In this document: one piece after another, positions 1 through 12,900 of the stretch | How the letters are laid out: every line of letters starts with the position of its first letter | Position numbering within the stretch: position 1 is the first letter of the stretch | Source: Aplidium turbinatum | Taxonomy: Eukaryota > Chordata > Ascidiacea > Aplousobranchia > Polyclinidae | Length of the DNA stretch: 64,000 bases | Direction: 5' to 3' | NCBI GenBank assembly: GCA_918807975.1 | Contig: OU964918.1 | Span: 40,780,477-40,844,476, forward strand | The notes under the pieces: generated by a model | The model's database searches: none | What the model was told of the DNA's origin: nothing | What the model saw: the letters and a program-made list of their open reading frames with translations, nothing else | Position numbers and translations under genes: made by a program

Positions 1-709
1 AATTCACTTTCGGCACAAATGGGTTAACTTTTTAAGTTAAATGGCACTTAGGCATCAGGGATATCTAGAGAAGGGGATATGAAGGCTCGCAGCGATTACC
101 TTATTCTCATGACACTACCAGGGCGGTAGTTTGTAGTGCTTTAAACATGTGGTTCTTTTTAAAATCGTAGAAAGTTTTGCAGTGCAGCTGGTGCAATGAG
201 CTACAAAGGACAGTTAGCAAATGTTACGTAGAGCATATTTAAAGAATACTTGTTTGGAAAGACAGTCGAAAAGTTACCAGTAAGCTGTTTTTCTTAACAA
301 AGCCTTAGCAGTAGGTTAGACGTAAAGCAAGTATATGGTTAGTTGAATTAACAAGCAACCATGAGCATGCTGTGAATACCCAGGCCTGATGCTAATAGCG
401 CAATGCAAGTTATCATAACAAAATTTATTAAACTACTATCGGTGCCAATTATCATTTAACAATAAACACAGATTATTACGATAAACAAAAGCCCTTTTAT
501 TGTCAGACGCAATAAAAGCCTTCGTATCCTCTTCTTTAGATATCCCTGTTACGCATTTGGTTATTATTTTTGGATTAGAGTTATATCGCCAAGCTAGAAA
601 AAAAAATCGATCTTACAGTCTATAACCGATCTTGTGTTGTTATTGTGTATGAATTTTGTCTTTTAAACTGAGTTTGTGACGTAACCGCACGTCTCAAGGC
701 AAGTTCTTG
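1..709. other. Intergenic, nothing recognised
   Basis: AT-rich sequence with stops in all frames. I see no coding exon, RNA gene or complete mobile element here. Confidence 0.5.
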
Positions 710-898
710 CAATAGACCTTTTCCGAGCTGATATCAGTCAAGCGTGACCGGGTAAACACAGTCCTATGAGATGGCGCAGTCAGAACTGATTTTGCTTGAA
801 ACTTGTTGCATTTTTGCGCGTATTGTAAGTTGTAACGACATCGCAACGTTTTCTAAGTAGTTTTTATCTGGACAAACATGTGTTTTAATGTCTATGAA
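710..898. repeat. Left 189-bp terminal inverted repeat of a YqaJ-bearing element
   Basis: This stretch is nearly identical, in reverse complement, to two pieces further right: 4250-4343 and 13186-13275. The right copy is contiguous once the SINE and its cargo between those pieces are ignored. Homology stops sharply at CAATAGACC on both sides, which fits the tip of a terminal inverted repeat rather than a random duplication. I could not see a clear target-site duplication outside the tips, so the family is unassigned. A short open frame on the minus strand (764-949) is just the repeat read as protein. Confidence 0.65.
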
Positions 899-1110
899 GC
901 CTACAATCTTGCGTTCGTTTGTAACAGGCCCAGGGTAAGTTATGATCATGTGTAAACTTGAGTGCAGTATCGGTAGGCTACAAAGTCAGAAATTCAAATT
1001 ATGTTGAAATTCAGTTCAGATTATGTTAATTAACTACCGAACCGGTGGCCTGCAAGGCTAAATTGTGTATTTTCCTTTGTAAACAAAAAAGTAAGGCTGT
1101 AAGATACACT

Positions 1111-2443
1111 CAGGGGCGCCGGAACGATTTTTGACTGGGGGGGGGGGTAAGATTTCGAAAAAAGGGCACTTTTGTTTACTAAAAGGCCAACTTTTTTTCA
1201 AGTTGTAAGATAAGATATAGCGACAATGCTAATCTATCAGCTCACTATGTATTGAGTAATGATAGCCTACAAGTGTCCGGTATACAAAGAAGGGCATCAT
1301 GCTATGTTATAATGATGTCACCTACTGTCAAGCCTTAAAGCAGCCTGCGGCCATGGCCACTAAGTAGTGCTTAAATGACCGCCGGTGCTACCTCCTCAAT
1401 CGGCCAAGTTTTGCCGCCGGTCTCTTCTAGCCAATTCTTTAATTTCGCAATAGAATGATTGTGGATTAACTGTCGAAAATATGTAGTATCAAAGAGTGAC
1501 GCAAAATTAGGTCAGTGCGTCATAATCGCCACTGTTGCATTGTGCATGAATATTTGTTATTGATGGAATATATCCATCTGCGATCACCAGCGCTGTAAGT
1601 CTTGTTTGTAATTCCCGACGTTTATTTTAACAAAGTCTTAATCTGAAGTGCTAATCTACATCGGCTGGCAATATTGTCGTTTTTAAGTCGATTCGATGTT
1701 GTCGGACATTAAAAAGGAGAACTAGGTTAGTTAGAAAGGAAAACTAGGTTAGTTGACATCCGAGGGCAAAACATTTTTTGATCATATTTTGCAAAAATTA
1801 TGCTTCTTTTAGTAATGGCCTTCACATCATTAAAATACTTACTTTATTACCTTGGCGTCATCGTCAACGTTATTTTTCGTTGCTAACGAGAATTCTAGGG
1901 GAGTGGCGAACAGCCGCATTGGAGACACTCATGCGAGTGTCGTTAGATGGTCCGGCAGTATTGGATTACAATCCCGATAAGGCAGTTATTGCGTGGTGCA
2001 ACGATTCTATTGTAGGACGTCGCCCAGGCCCAGACTTCAACAACGCTAAGTGATCATTTTTGCATTGTTTCAAGTTTAATTCTATTTACTTGTGCTATAG
2101 TTATTTTTATTTTGTATTTTGGCCTCCAAGCACGCAGATTTGGCCGCCGAGAAGGAGCTCCCGGTAGGCCACGATGGCTGCCGAAAAAAAAACAAGTTTT
2201 AAGGCCTGTACTGTGTTGCAAAATTTTGTGCCGTATAGGCTATATAATTTTGAAGCAAAAATGAATGATTATATATAGGCTACAAGCGAATAGCAGAAAT
2301 TGTTATAGCCTATTGCAAAAATGTGCAGTAGCTTACATGAATTTAAAAGGGCACCTTTGCCCCCCCTGCCCCTCCATCTGCAAAAAATTGAGGACAGGGG
2401 GGGTGGCCGCCCCCCCCCTGCCCCCCCGCTTCCGGCGCCCCTG
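1111..2443. mobile_element. hAT-type DNA transposon, non-autonomous, 1.33 kb
   Basis: The ends are inverted repeats sharing CAGGGGCGCCGGAA, followed on each side by a G-rich (left) or C-rich (right) run. A perfect 8-bp target duplication, GATACACT, lies at 1103-1110 and 2444-2451. An 8-bp duplication plus CA...TG ends is the hAT signature. No transposase is recognisable inside; the C-rich open frames near 2270-2550 are only the low-complexity end. A short direct repeat (AACTAGGTTAGTTG) sits near 1720-1755. It lies inside the larger long-TIR element, so it inserted later. Confidence 0.85.
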
Positions 2444-2624
2444 GATACACTGCCAACTTTCCCGATTTGCCTACAGTGCCACGATTTCAAATGCAACATC
2501 AAACTCTTTGTGATAAAGCACTGGCAATGTTATGCACTACCGAAGTATCTCTAAAGAATGCACAGGTACTAGAAAAAGAAACAGTTGAACAATGTGAGTC
2601 CAGTAATTTGTAGTTTAAAAGCAG

Positions 2625-4050
2625 GTGTTCTTGATTAACTTCTTCTATTTTTCGAAAAGTGTGTGCAAGGAAAGCTGCACCTACAGTACAGCCTCATTTT
2701 TCAAATCCATTTTCTCTGCTAATAAATGTAATGCCAAACCGCTAGTACATGGTCGAAGTAACGAGAAAGCTGCACGTACACTTTATGTTGCCAAAATGAC
2801 CAAGGAAATGGGCCATACCTTACAAGTATATGACTGTGGCCTAATAGTAAATCTTGGCTGTTCACACCTGAGAGCTTCTCCAGATTCAAAGTTGATAGAT
2901 TTTTCTGCGCAGGAAAGCCCATTTCGCATTTTCGAAATAAAGTGCCCATACAAATATAGACACCATAGCGTCAGACATAGGCGTAGCCAGGGGGGGCGAA
3001 AGGGGCCATGCCTCCCCAAAAAAAATTTTAAAGTTTGGATTCCGAAGTTGAACCTTTTGTTGAAAATATAATATAATTTGTATAAATTTATATCGTTTTG
3101 CAAGACATCTGGCTATTAACACCCCCCAGGACTTGTTTTAGAATTTATTTTAGACACACAGAAAAACACCAATAAATTTTGCAAATCGTAAATCACGCAA
3201 AGTTTACGCGATTGAAGCTTCTTTTAACTAATCTGTGGAAGCAATTTCAGAATCGCTTACTTTGTTAGGTTTTTGTGTAGCTGAGTTTTGGTGTTCTCTA
3301 ATTTTAGCCGCAATTTTGCCCGTTCGTGTGTAACAGCTACCTTTAATAAGTTAATAGCTGTTTATCTGTTAATAAATTTCATACAAATTACCCTGAAAGT
3401 GTTTCCAGAAAGCGCTATAATCCATTATTTGAGTGTAATTTTGCAAAAATTTTCCGGGGGAGCATGCCCCGGACCCCCCAAGAATACGCGTGGCTTCGAC
3501 ACGCTCTAACCCCCCACCAGCTTTATTGCTTTCCTTGCTTAAACCACCAGAATACGCCACTGCACATCAGGTGGCGATGTCTTAAATCAAACACTTTGTC
3601 GTTCTCTTCAATTCATCAAATATTTGCCCCCCACCCCAATTTTTTTTTCTGGCTACGCCACTGGCGTCAGAGCAGCAAACGTCTTACCCTGACTTTTGCT
3701 TAGAACTGAACCAGGCAAAAACAAACTTGCCACAAATTAAAAATCTCTCAACACTATCATTTCCAAATTCAAGGACAAATGGCTATATCTGGTATGACTT
3801 GGTGTGATCTTATTGTGTCAACGTCCAAGTCACTGTTTGTACAGAGAATTCCATTTGATGATGATTTTTGGAATTGTATGTTACCTAAACTAAACTATTT
3901 TTACTTCGGCCATGCTTTAAACTATTTATGCAGTAGGCCTACAGAGGGAACTCAACAAATCAATTCGCTCTTTGAAATCTGCACATTTTTACATCTACAG
4001 CCACTTTATTCAGTGCAGACAAACAGACGGTTCATATTCAGGTGAGGTGA
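2625..4050 (+). pseudogene. Broken YqaJ-type recombinase/exonuclease fossil
   Basis: Conceptual translation gives stretches that match the YqaJ viral-recombinase nuclease family as I know it from animal mobile elements. One block (about 2730-2970) carries the region with a KCPYKY-type catalytic motif, and another (about 3740-3900) has the QGQM...GMTWCD and FDDDFW signatures. The reading frame is broken several times and is also split by a 688-bp hAT MITE. I regard it as an old, dead cargo gene of the element bounded by the 189-bp inverted repeats. YqaJ proteins are Mg-dependent nucleases related to lambda exonuclease; the activity here is long gone. Confidence 0.7.
2976..3663. mobile_element. 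hAT MITE inserted in the YqaJ fossil
   Basis: The element starts CATAGGCGTAGCCAG and ends CTGGCTACGCCACTG, an imperfect inverted repeat. It is flanked by a perfect 8-bp duplication GCGTCAGA at 2968-2975 and 3664-3671. The subterminal regions are G-rich on the left and C-rich on the right. Removing it brings the two halves of the YqaJ similarity together, which confirms the boundaries. The same TIR family recurs at 18620-19001. Confidence 0.88.
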
Positions 4051-4249
4051 TCATAGGTCACTGCATGAACAATTGAACATGATGAAATTAACAAAACATG
4101 CTTACAAGCGATGTCTAATCTTTTTCTGACGAAAGCATTGGCCTTTGAAATTGCAAAGCATGCAACAAACAACCCAAATTTGATTAACTATTCCAAGCAT
4201 GTTAACTGGTATCTTTCTGTCAAAAAAATGAAACGAACTAACAAAAAGT

Positions 4250-4343
4250 TTCATAGACATTAAAACACATGTTTGTCCAGATAAAAACTACTCAGAAAAC
4301 GTTGCGATGTCGTTACAACTTACAATACGCGCAAAAATGCAAC
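4250..4343. repeat. Right terminal inverted repeat, inner part
   Basis: Reverse complement of about 804-898. It is cut off by the SINE that starts at about 4344; its outer part resumes at 13186. Confidence 0.65.
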
Positions 4344-4549
4344 AACAAGCGGCGCTGGTTCGACTCTCGGGGTGTGCGTTTGAGCAACGCACGTTAAGGA
4401 CTGCTCTCCATTCAGCGGCATCTAATGCATGGAATAGTTCCCAGGCAACAAGACTTCAACAATCGGAAACTTCACTTTGTCAATCTCGGTGACCGGGCCT
4501 GCGTCAGTGATTCAAAGCCTCTACAAGTATGCGAAACTGCCAGGATTAA
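4344..4549 (+). mobile_element. tRNA-derived SINE, left portion (split by the piggyBac-like unit)
   Basis: Matches the full-length SINE at 45218-45514 from just before its B box (GGTTCGACTC) through the CTCTACAAGTATGCGAAACT segment. The SINE then stops exactly at the TTAA (4546-4549) that precedes the first piggyBac-like copy. The rest of the SINE is found at 13123-13185. The 5' end with the A box is missing, so this was a truncated insertion. Confidence 0.85.
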
Positions 4550-7500
4550 CCCTTTGCTTTTCAACGTTTTTTTGGAAGTTAACTGCTCAAGGGGGGGCCG
4601 TTTTTGGATCAAATTCAATCAGCTGTTACGTGTTATCCGCTGGTGCTATTTCAACAGAAGTTGCACTGGTGTGAAAACAAATCATTTGTCTATAAGTTTG
4701 AAAAGTCATTATTTTGAAATTTTATATGTTAAACTTGATATTTCAATTTTTGCAAAGGTACCCAAAAACAACAATTTTGATTTATTTTGCCGCTATTTAA
4801 TTACCATGCTAATCAGATTTCATGCAAAGTTCTGAATAACAAAGAGCTCAATCGAACGCACGAAGTGTGTGTGCGGTGTGCCGAATCATTGCATTGATAA
4901 AGATTTGTGAGCAAATCTTATTGTAAGCTACTCACTGATTCTAAAATAGTTACAATTAGGGTAATATTGTTACACGAATTTGAAAAAACAAAACTGCGTT
5001 TGTTGTCTTACATTTTTGTCCTAAACTAATGCATTTCGAAACTCATGGCTAGCTTCTAGTTTTATGGAACCAAATTTCTCATAAGTAACACCTTAGCCTG
5101 CTTGAATAGCTGTTTACATCTTCGTTTGTGTATTTTAGGTCTACAATTGAGTTTGTAGTATGAATATTTTTAGTAGAGAGAAGACAATTGAACAAGTTGT
5201 TGAAATTATCTGAAATTTCTAAGTTCAAATTAGGTGCTTTTGAAATTGTGGATTTGTGTCAAGTCGCATCACAAATATCATGCAGGCTCCATCATAAGTC
5301 ATTTCGCTTACGGGTGTTTATAAACATGACTCATAAATTACATCCACAAAAAATACAGCATTTACATCAACAAAGCTAAGTTCGAAGCCCACTTTTTATT
5401 GAAGATTGCGTCAATCAATTTGAAAATACAATTTTAGTCCGCCAGCGTCGAAACAATGCAACAGCGAATTGAGGAACATGCGTAAACAAAGGAAATGTGA
5501 AATAACCCACGAGCAAATCTACATAAATTTAACGTTTACAAATGTTGAATCAATGTAAATAGACTGGATTGCTGACTGGATCCTTATTGTTTGAAGCACA
5601 AAAAATACGCGTAAAGGCGACAACATCAGCAAGGCAGTGATTATGTTTCTGGCCAAAAGAAAATTAACTTTTGACTTCAAAGATAAACATGATTATAACG
5701 AAGCTTCAAAGTTTGTCGTAAAACATTTTGCAGAGATACAATAAACATAATCACTTTGTGCCAGATTGTGAGAAGACTTCCTAGATTCTTTCTAACCATT
5801 TGCATGATTGCAAATTATTTTCTATAACTTTATATTGCCAAAAAATGGCTTCTTTGTTGAAACAGCGTGGCTACAATTCTATAAAAAATTCTTAGGCCTA
5901 CTACATTGAAGTAATGAAAAAGTTTTTTGTGATTTTGCTGATGACGTTTTACAATATCCGAGAAGTAAAAAATAATAATGATGAATTATTTTACAAAACC
6001 GTGGTTTGCAAGCGCTTCACAAAAAATTGTTGGGGGAAAATTTACTATTAAACGTAAAACGTTTGTAAAAGAAAATTGTCGGTTTACGTATTTATAATGT
6101 TTATTGCGCTGTTATCGAATTATAAACTGCCTGTGTTGTCTACCTTTGTGGTTGCCGGCCAGCTTAGAGCAGCATGCAAACTAAGCGTTTATGGTAATTG
6201 CATCGTGTTATGATTCTCGAAAATTTCCCACAAGGTCTTTATTTTTATCGTGATATTTTCTGCCTCTTCTGTCCTAAACTTGAAGTTATTGTGCAGCACA
6301 ATCCACATCGGTTTTTAGACTCAGTCTTCATTGAAAATCTTTTGTGTGGTGCATCATTTCAAGTAGTGTCTTCCCCTAAATTGTTACACAAATCGTCCAG
6401 AACCAGGTTGATTATTATGTATCTTACAGCCGTTGAGAGCCCGTTATTGTATGTGTGGAATTATTACTGTAGATGTCTGACTAAATTCATGCCAAAGTCG
6501 AGCAAATTCTGCTTTCGAGATCCTTGCCGTTATTTACGGTATTTTTTGTTGATAAGTTTAGGCAGCATTTTTCCAAGATAAATGAAGACATCGGTATTGT
6601 TCGTCACTTAGATTTAGTTTTCTCAGCATTGTTTATTCATTCTTTGATCCACTAGTTTGTCCCACTTTTGGTATAATCGGATCGTTTATAAATGGCGGGT
6701 CTTCACAATAGCCGGCCTCTTATACATTGGGGCAACGTATTCAGATGTGGAATCAATGAAGAAGAAAGCTGATTTGTTGTTTGTCTTATGTGACGCCTAA
6801 ATTTATGCCTCGTCTACATTACAAAATATTTTGTAATGTACATTATGTACATTGTACATTTTGTTTGTACATTATAAAATATTTTGTAATGTAGATGAGG
6901 CATTATCATCTTTATTTTGCGCTCTTTGGAACAAAACACAGTGCACTGTGAAACAAAAATACAGGACATAACAACAAGTAGGCGACATAAAGCAGGGAAG
7001 GGACGCCATCGAGTTAGCTGCTACGTGTAAATGGAGCCTATCTCACAATTTTGAGTGTATCTCACAATTACTGTTTGCAAAAACGCTATTTCTCCGGCTT
7101 CTCCCAAAAGCATTTGCAGTGATACATTTCCTCAATTGCAAGTTTTGTCAATGAGAGCATTTCCATAGAACGTTTATTTCGAAACCAGGTTTTCGTGTCT
7201 TTACCCAAGAGAAGATTTCTTATTGTAACGTTTTTTATTCGTCAATGAATATTATCTGCTTAAAACAACTGTTTTGAATAGTTTGTGGCCTCCATAGCCT
7301 ACTATTTTGATCGTGGATTGCTATTCTTCTTTGTAGAGCTGATAACGCAAAAAACGTTTGCTATTATTGTTTCTAACAGCTTTGCGATCACTGGCTTTTC
7401 TTTGTAGCATAAGAAATTACGCGCTTTGTATTATTGAGGTCAAACCAAACAAAGGAAAGCAAGAGGATGCTTCTCTCTGCTCGCGCATATCGATGCACGA

Positions 7501-7767
7501 AGCAATTATGAGCTTATGGCTTGTTATCGCGATGTAATCCATTTCACGGTTTGCTGGAAGTTAGCTAGAAATAGCAAAAATTCACTAAAATCTTGAATTT
7601 ACAAGAAAACTACACAACTTTTAGCATCAAATTTAATATCATCAGATCCGCCTGGCAACTTTAGGAAAAGTCAAGAAAAGCCAAGTGCATGGCGTTATTG
7701 TGCTTCAAATAATTAAAGGAAATTTGAGGGGGGGGCCAAATCTGGCCTCCCTTTGAGGAGCAAAGTG
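4550..7767. mobile_element. piggyBac-like non-autonomous element, copy A
   Basis: A 3.2-kb element flanked by TTAA at 4546-4549 and 7768-7771. Its tips are imperfect inverted repeats: left CCCTTTGCTTTTCAA, right (reverse complement) CACTTTGCTCCTCAA. TTAA target sites with CCCTTTG-type tips are characteristic of piggyBac. Copy B (9937-13122) is the same element in the same orientation, with about 3% difference over the first 330 bp. I find no piggyBac transposase in either strand; the open frames (for example 6198-6581) are short, not family-like, and are not kept open in both copies. At 6815-6905 a palindrome is expanded relative to copy B. Confidence 0.82.
6815..6905. repeat. Expanded palindrome inside copy A
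   Basis: The core ACATTACAAAATATTTTGTA is a near-perfect palindrome flanked by ATGCCTC and its complement. Copy B holds a single short form at about 12207-12247, whereas copy A has about 50 extra bases made of repeated ATGTACATT-type palindromic pieces. Confidence 0.6.
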
Positions 7768-8104
7768 TTAAATAAAGGTTTTGTTTTATTTCAATTAAAA
7801 AGCATTTTCAAGATTATACTGGTTAATATATATTTTGGTGCCAACAAAGTTTCATCAGACTTGGGGTATTTTGGACTCGCTGAATTCGGAAAATAACCTG
7901 TTTTTTTCGAATTGGTTCTGGTTTTTGAGATTTTTGTATTTTTTGTTTCAAACAAGCGCTAAACATAAATTACGCAAATTTTACATCAGTGTCCCTCTTT
8001 GCTACAATCTTGATGAGACAGTGGACTATCTGCCTTTTCGTCACAATATTCAACCATTCTTGTTGCGATATTTTGAAAGATGCCGATTATTATTGGCATA
8101 TATC

Positions 8105-8405
8105 GGCAGCAGTGGCCGAGTGGTTAGCGCGTTGGGCTCGCAGTCGAGAGCCTGCATGTTCGACTCCAGCCACCCACACTTGCTGTTGTTTCTCTGGGCA
8201 AGAAACTTTACGATAATTGCCTCTACCCAGTGATCGATTTCGAGTAATGAGTAGTACCAAATTGAAGTCATAAGTAGAGTAGACAACCGGAAACAGACAT
8301 TGCCGTCGGCTGCAGCGTGGGTCAGGTGTACGTCGGAAGGCGTACACCGATGCATAGCGCTCAAGTCCGCTTTCCCGCAATGCAGGATAAAGATAAACAA
8401 ACAAA
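8105..8405 (+). mobile_element. tRNA-derived SINE, family 2
   Basis: The head GTGGCCGAGTGGTTAGCGC is an A-box region typical of class II (Leu/Ser-like) tRNAs, and TGTTCGACTCC is the B box. It is followed by a shared non-tRNA body and a tail with GATAAA and AAACAAACAAA. A second copy lies at 40984-41300. Two near-identical 300-bp copies with an A-rich tail identify a SINE rather than a tRNA gene; the anticodon arm does not fold as a normal one. Confidence 0.85.
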
Positions 8406-9000
8406 AAAAATTATCGCAGAATTGACGTAGGTTACACAAGCCATGTTTCATAATTATGAAATCAATCACAGATGTCAACAAACTAAGCACTGTAATCAGG
8501 AAGCAAGGTATTCTTTTACTACAAAACTAATAAAGTCAAAGCGCAAACACTACTTGGAGCTATACGATACAAAAAAGAAACGATTCTTACGAGTATTTTT
8601 CTTCAACATACTTAAATATTTGATTTGGAAAGAATGTATTCCATAAAGTTTTCATCGTTTTCAGCTTTTCGGTTTCCAAGCAAATCAAGTGTGGATAAAA
8701 CAAACAATAGCCAAGTAGCAGACACCATGTCTGTCATAGACTGTACAAAACATGCGTCGTTTGTACGCTTGCATCTCAAGCATCATTAAGCCTGATGGCA
8801 TATAAATGTTTATTGGTGATGTTAGCTTCACCAAGTCTCATGAAATCTGTCACTGGCTGGACTTTTTTTCACCCAGTCATGAGTAGGCCTACGCGGTTTC
8901 ACATCCGACTGTAGATAAATACATATATGCCTCCTTCGTATAATCATTTTGATGACCAAGCAAAAATACTTTTATTTTGTTATTTTTAAGTCCACATACT

Positions 9001-9254
9001 CAGTGATGTACGCGCATACACAAAATATTGACGCCGTCAGCGTAAACGCAAACGTTCGAAAAACCATACGCCCTATGCGTCAACGTAACTTGTAAAAAAG
9101 TTGGCGGCATCAGCGTCAGCACATTAAAAAGTATGCGTTGACGCTATGCGCTAAAAATCCGCGAAAACTTCACGGCGTAGCCTCAAGCGCAAATTATCCA
9201 AAAAAATGTGGCCGTAAACGTTAGCGTAAACAAAGGCGTATACGTACATCTCTG
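9001..9254. mobile_element. hAT MITE (TIR CAGTGATGTACG)
   Basis: 254-bp element with ends CAGTGATGTACG and (reverse complement) CAGAGATGTACG. A perfect 8-bp duplication CACATACT lies at 8993-9000 and 9255-9262. The inside is dense in GCGTCAACG-type short repeats like those of the element at 31151-31999, to which it may be distantly related. Confidence 0.85.
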
Positions 9255-9932
9255 CACATACTGTAGATTACGAAATCGCACAGGCTGAAAGAAGCACTGT
9301 ATATGGAGCACTGTATAAGGAGCACTGTATGGGCTTAATTTTATAATCAGAAACAATAAAATGCAATATAGGGTAGTTATAGATTATTGACAAACAAAAC
9401 TTTTCTGTTTTTGTGAACCAACCCAGCAAACTGTCGACTTGAAACGGTTGACTATCTCGTATCATTAGCATAGTCCTGTTAATGCAACAAACAGTTTACC
9501 AGCCTCATTTTTAATCATAAATCAATTTCGCTATCACAGCATCTTTAGTATGACCATATAGTATGAGCTTACATACATCCTATAATGAGCCGTTTGTCGA
9601 GTTTTTCTGTATGAGTGGCTTATATCCTGTACAATTACGAACGAACGGGAAATGTACGAAACTAGAAATAAAACAAATCTCAAATGACTTTGTGATATAA
9701 ATTATAGATGAGAATGCGTAAAATACAAATTGCGCGCATGAAGCAAATGAATATGAAACAGCAAAAGAAGAAGCTGAAGGAAGAAAAAAAGTTTGCTCCT
9801 GCAGAAGCTTTTCGGTTGCAAAAGTAAGTTGGCTTCACTTTCATCAAGACTTTTCCTTGCTTAAAGGTAATGTTTTTCAATCAAGGGGCAAGTAAACAAA
9901 ATTTTAAAAATTGTAAAATTCATAAAAATGAC

Positions 9933-12900
9933 TTAACCCTTTGCTTTTCAACGTTTTTTTGGAAGTTAACTGCTCAAGGGGGGGCCGTTTTTGGATAAAA
10001 TTCAATCAGCTGTTACGTGTTATCCGCTGGTGCTATTTCAACAGAAGTTGCACTGGTGTGAAAAAAAATCATTTGTCTATAAGTTTGAAAAGTCATTATT
10101 TTAAAATTTTAAATGTTAAACTTGATATTTCAATTTTTGCAAAGGTACCCAAAAACGACAATTTTGATTTATCTTGCCGCTATTTAATTACCGTGCTAAT
10201 CCGATTTCATGCAAAGTTCTGAATAACAAAGAGCTCGATCGAACGCACAAAGTGTGTGTGCGGTGTGCCGAATCATTGCATTGATAAAGATTTACTTACG
10301 ACTTGCGAGCAAATCTTATTGTAAGCTACTCACTGATTCTAAAATAGTTACAATCAGAGTAATATTGTTACACGAGTTTGAAAAAAAAAAAACTGCGTTT
10401 GTTGTCTTACATTTTTGTCCTAAACTAATGCATTCCCAAACTCATGGCCAGCTTCTAGTTTTATGGAACCAAACTTCTCATAAGTAACAGCTTAGCCTGC
10501 TTGAATAGCTGTTTACATCTTCGTTTGTGTATTTTAGGTCTACAATTGAGTTTGTAGTATGAATATTTTTAGTAGAGAGAAGACAATTGAACAAGTTGTT
10601 GAATTTATCTGAAATTTCTAAGTTCAAATTAGGTGCTTTTGAAATTGTGGATTTGTGTCAAGTCGCATCACAAATATCATGCAGGTTACATCATAACTCA
10701 TTTCGCTTACGAGTGTTTATAAACATGACTCATAAATTACATCCACAAACAATACAGCATTTACATCAACAAAGCTAAGTTCGAAGCTAAACTTTTTATT
10801 GAAGATTGTGTCAATCAATTTGAAAATACATTTTTAGTCCGCCAGCGTCGAAACAATGCAACAGCGAATTGATCAACATGCGTAAACAAAGGAAATGTGA
10901 AATACCCACAGTCAGCAAAGCTACATAAATTTAACGTTTACAAATGTTGAATCAATGTAAAAGGACTGGATTGCTGACTGGGTCGTCATTGTTTGAAACA
11001 CAAAAAATACGCGTAAAAGCGACAACATCAGCAAGGCAGCGATTATGTTTCTGGCCAAAAAAAAATTAACTTTTGACTTCAAAGATAAAAATGATTATAA
11101 CGAAGCTTCAAAGTTTGTCGTAAAAAATATTGCAGAGATACAATAAACATAATCATTTTGTGCCAGATTGTGAGAAGACTTCCTAGATTCTTTCCAAACA
11201 TTTGCAGGATTGCAAATTATTTTCTATAACTTTGTATTGCCAAAAAACGGCTTCTTTGTTGAAACAACGTGGCTACAATTCTATAAAAAATTCTTAGGCC
11301 TACTACATTGAAGTAATAAAAAATTTTTTTGTAATTTTGCTGATGACGTTTTACAATATCCGAGAAGTAAAAAATAATAATGATGAATTATTTTACAAAA
11401 CCGTGGTTTGCAAGCGCTTCACAAAAAATTGTTGGGGGAAAATTTACCATTAGACGTAAAACGTTTGTAAAAGAAAATTGTCGGTTTACGTATTTATAAT
11501 GTTTATTGCGTTGTTCGAATTATAAACTGCCTGTATTGTCTACCTTTGTGGTTGCCGGCCAGCTTAGAGCAGCATGCAAACTACGCGTTTATGGTATTTG
11601 CATCGTGTTATGATTCTCGAAAATTTCCCACAAGGTCTTTATTTTTATCGTGATATTTTTGTGCCTTTTCTGTCCGAAACTTGAAGTCATTGTGCAGCAC
11701 AATCCACATCGGTTTTTAGACTCAGTCTTCATTGAAAATAATTTGTGTGGTGCATCATTTCAAGTAGTGTCTTCCCCTAAGCTGTTACACAAACGGCCCA
11801 GAACCAGGTTGATTATTATGTATCTTACAGCCGTTGAGTGCCCGTTATTGTATGTGTGGAATTATTACTGTAGATGTCTGACCACATTCATGCTAAAGTC
11901 GAGCAAATTCTGCTTTCGGGTCCTTGCCGTTATTTACTGTATTTTTGTTGATAAGTTTAGGCAGCATTTTTCCAAGATAAATGAAGACATCGGTATTGTT
12001 CGTCACCTAGATTTAGTTTTCTCAGCATTGTTTATTCATTCTTTGATCCACTAGTTTGTCCCACTTTTGGTATAATCGGATCGTTTATAAATGGCGGGTC
12101 TTCACAATAGCCGACCTCTTATACATTGGCGCAACGTATTCAGATGTTGAATCAATGATGAAAAAAGCTGATTTGTTGTTTGTCTGATGTGACGCCTAGC
12201 TTTATGCCTCTTCTACATTACAAAATATTTAGTAATGTAGATGAGGCATTATCATCTTTATTTTGCGCTCTTTGGAACAACACACAGTGCGCTGTGAAAC
12301 AAAAATGCAACACATAACAACAAGTAAGCAACATAAAGCAGGGAAGGGACATGTAGCCATCGAGTTAGCTGCTACGTGTAAATGGAGCCTATCTCATAAT
12401 TTTGAGTGTATCTCACAATTACTGTTTGCAAAAACGCCATTTCTTCGGCCTCTCCCAAAAGCATTTGCGGTGATACATTACTCAATTGCAAGTTTTGTCA
12501 ATGAGAGCATTTCCATAGAACGTTTATTTCGAAACCAGGTTTTCGTGCATTTACCCAAGAGAAGATTTCTTATTGTAACGTTTTTTATTCGTCAATGAAT
12601 ATTATCTGCTTGAAACAACTGTTTTGAATAGTTTGTGGCCTACATAGCCTACTATTTTGATCGTGGATTGCTATTCTTCTTTGTAGAGCTGATAACGCAA
12701 AAAACGTTTGCTATTATTGTTTCTATTTAACAGCTTTGTGATCACTGGCTTTTCTTTTGTGGCATAAGAAATAACGCGCTTTGTATTATTGAGGTCAAAC
12801 CAAACAAAGGAAAACAAGAGGATGTTTCTCTCTGCTCGCGCATATCGATGCACGAAGCAATTATGAGCTTATGGCTTGTTATCGCAATGTAATCCATTTC

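Larger units (their letters stand above)
7772..9932. other. Passenger DNA between two piggyBac-like copies
   Basis: About 2.16 kb lying between the right TTAA of copy A and the left TTAA of copy B. It is unrelated to the SINE that flanks the outside of both copies, so it is not a simple extension of the target. It contains a tRNA-derived SINE (8105-8405) and a hAT MITE (9001-9254), but no gene I recognise. Confidence 0.7.

Noticed and set aside
2265-2554. Proline-rich small protein
   Set aside because: It is the C-rich end of the hAT element at 1111-2443 read in several frames.
4425-4835. Small gene shared by 4560-4835 and 9941-10222
   Set aside because: This is the left end of the two piggyBac-like copies; the similarity reflects DNA duplication, and the frame has no family match.
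6198-6581. piggyBac transposase in copy A (and 11650-12054 in copy B)
   Set aside because: Frames are short, differ between the two copies and lack recognisable piggyBac motifs; both copies look non-autonomous.
8105-8190. tRNA gene
   Set aside because: A and B boxes are present, but the anticodon arm does not fold normally, and the same 300-bp unit with A-rich tail occurs at 40984, so it is a SINE.
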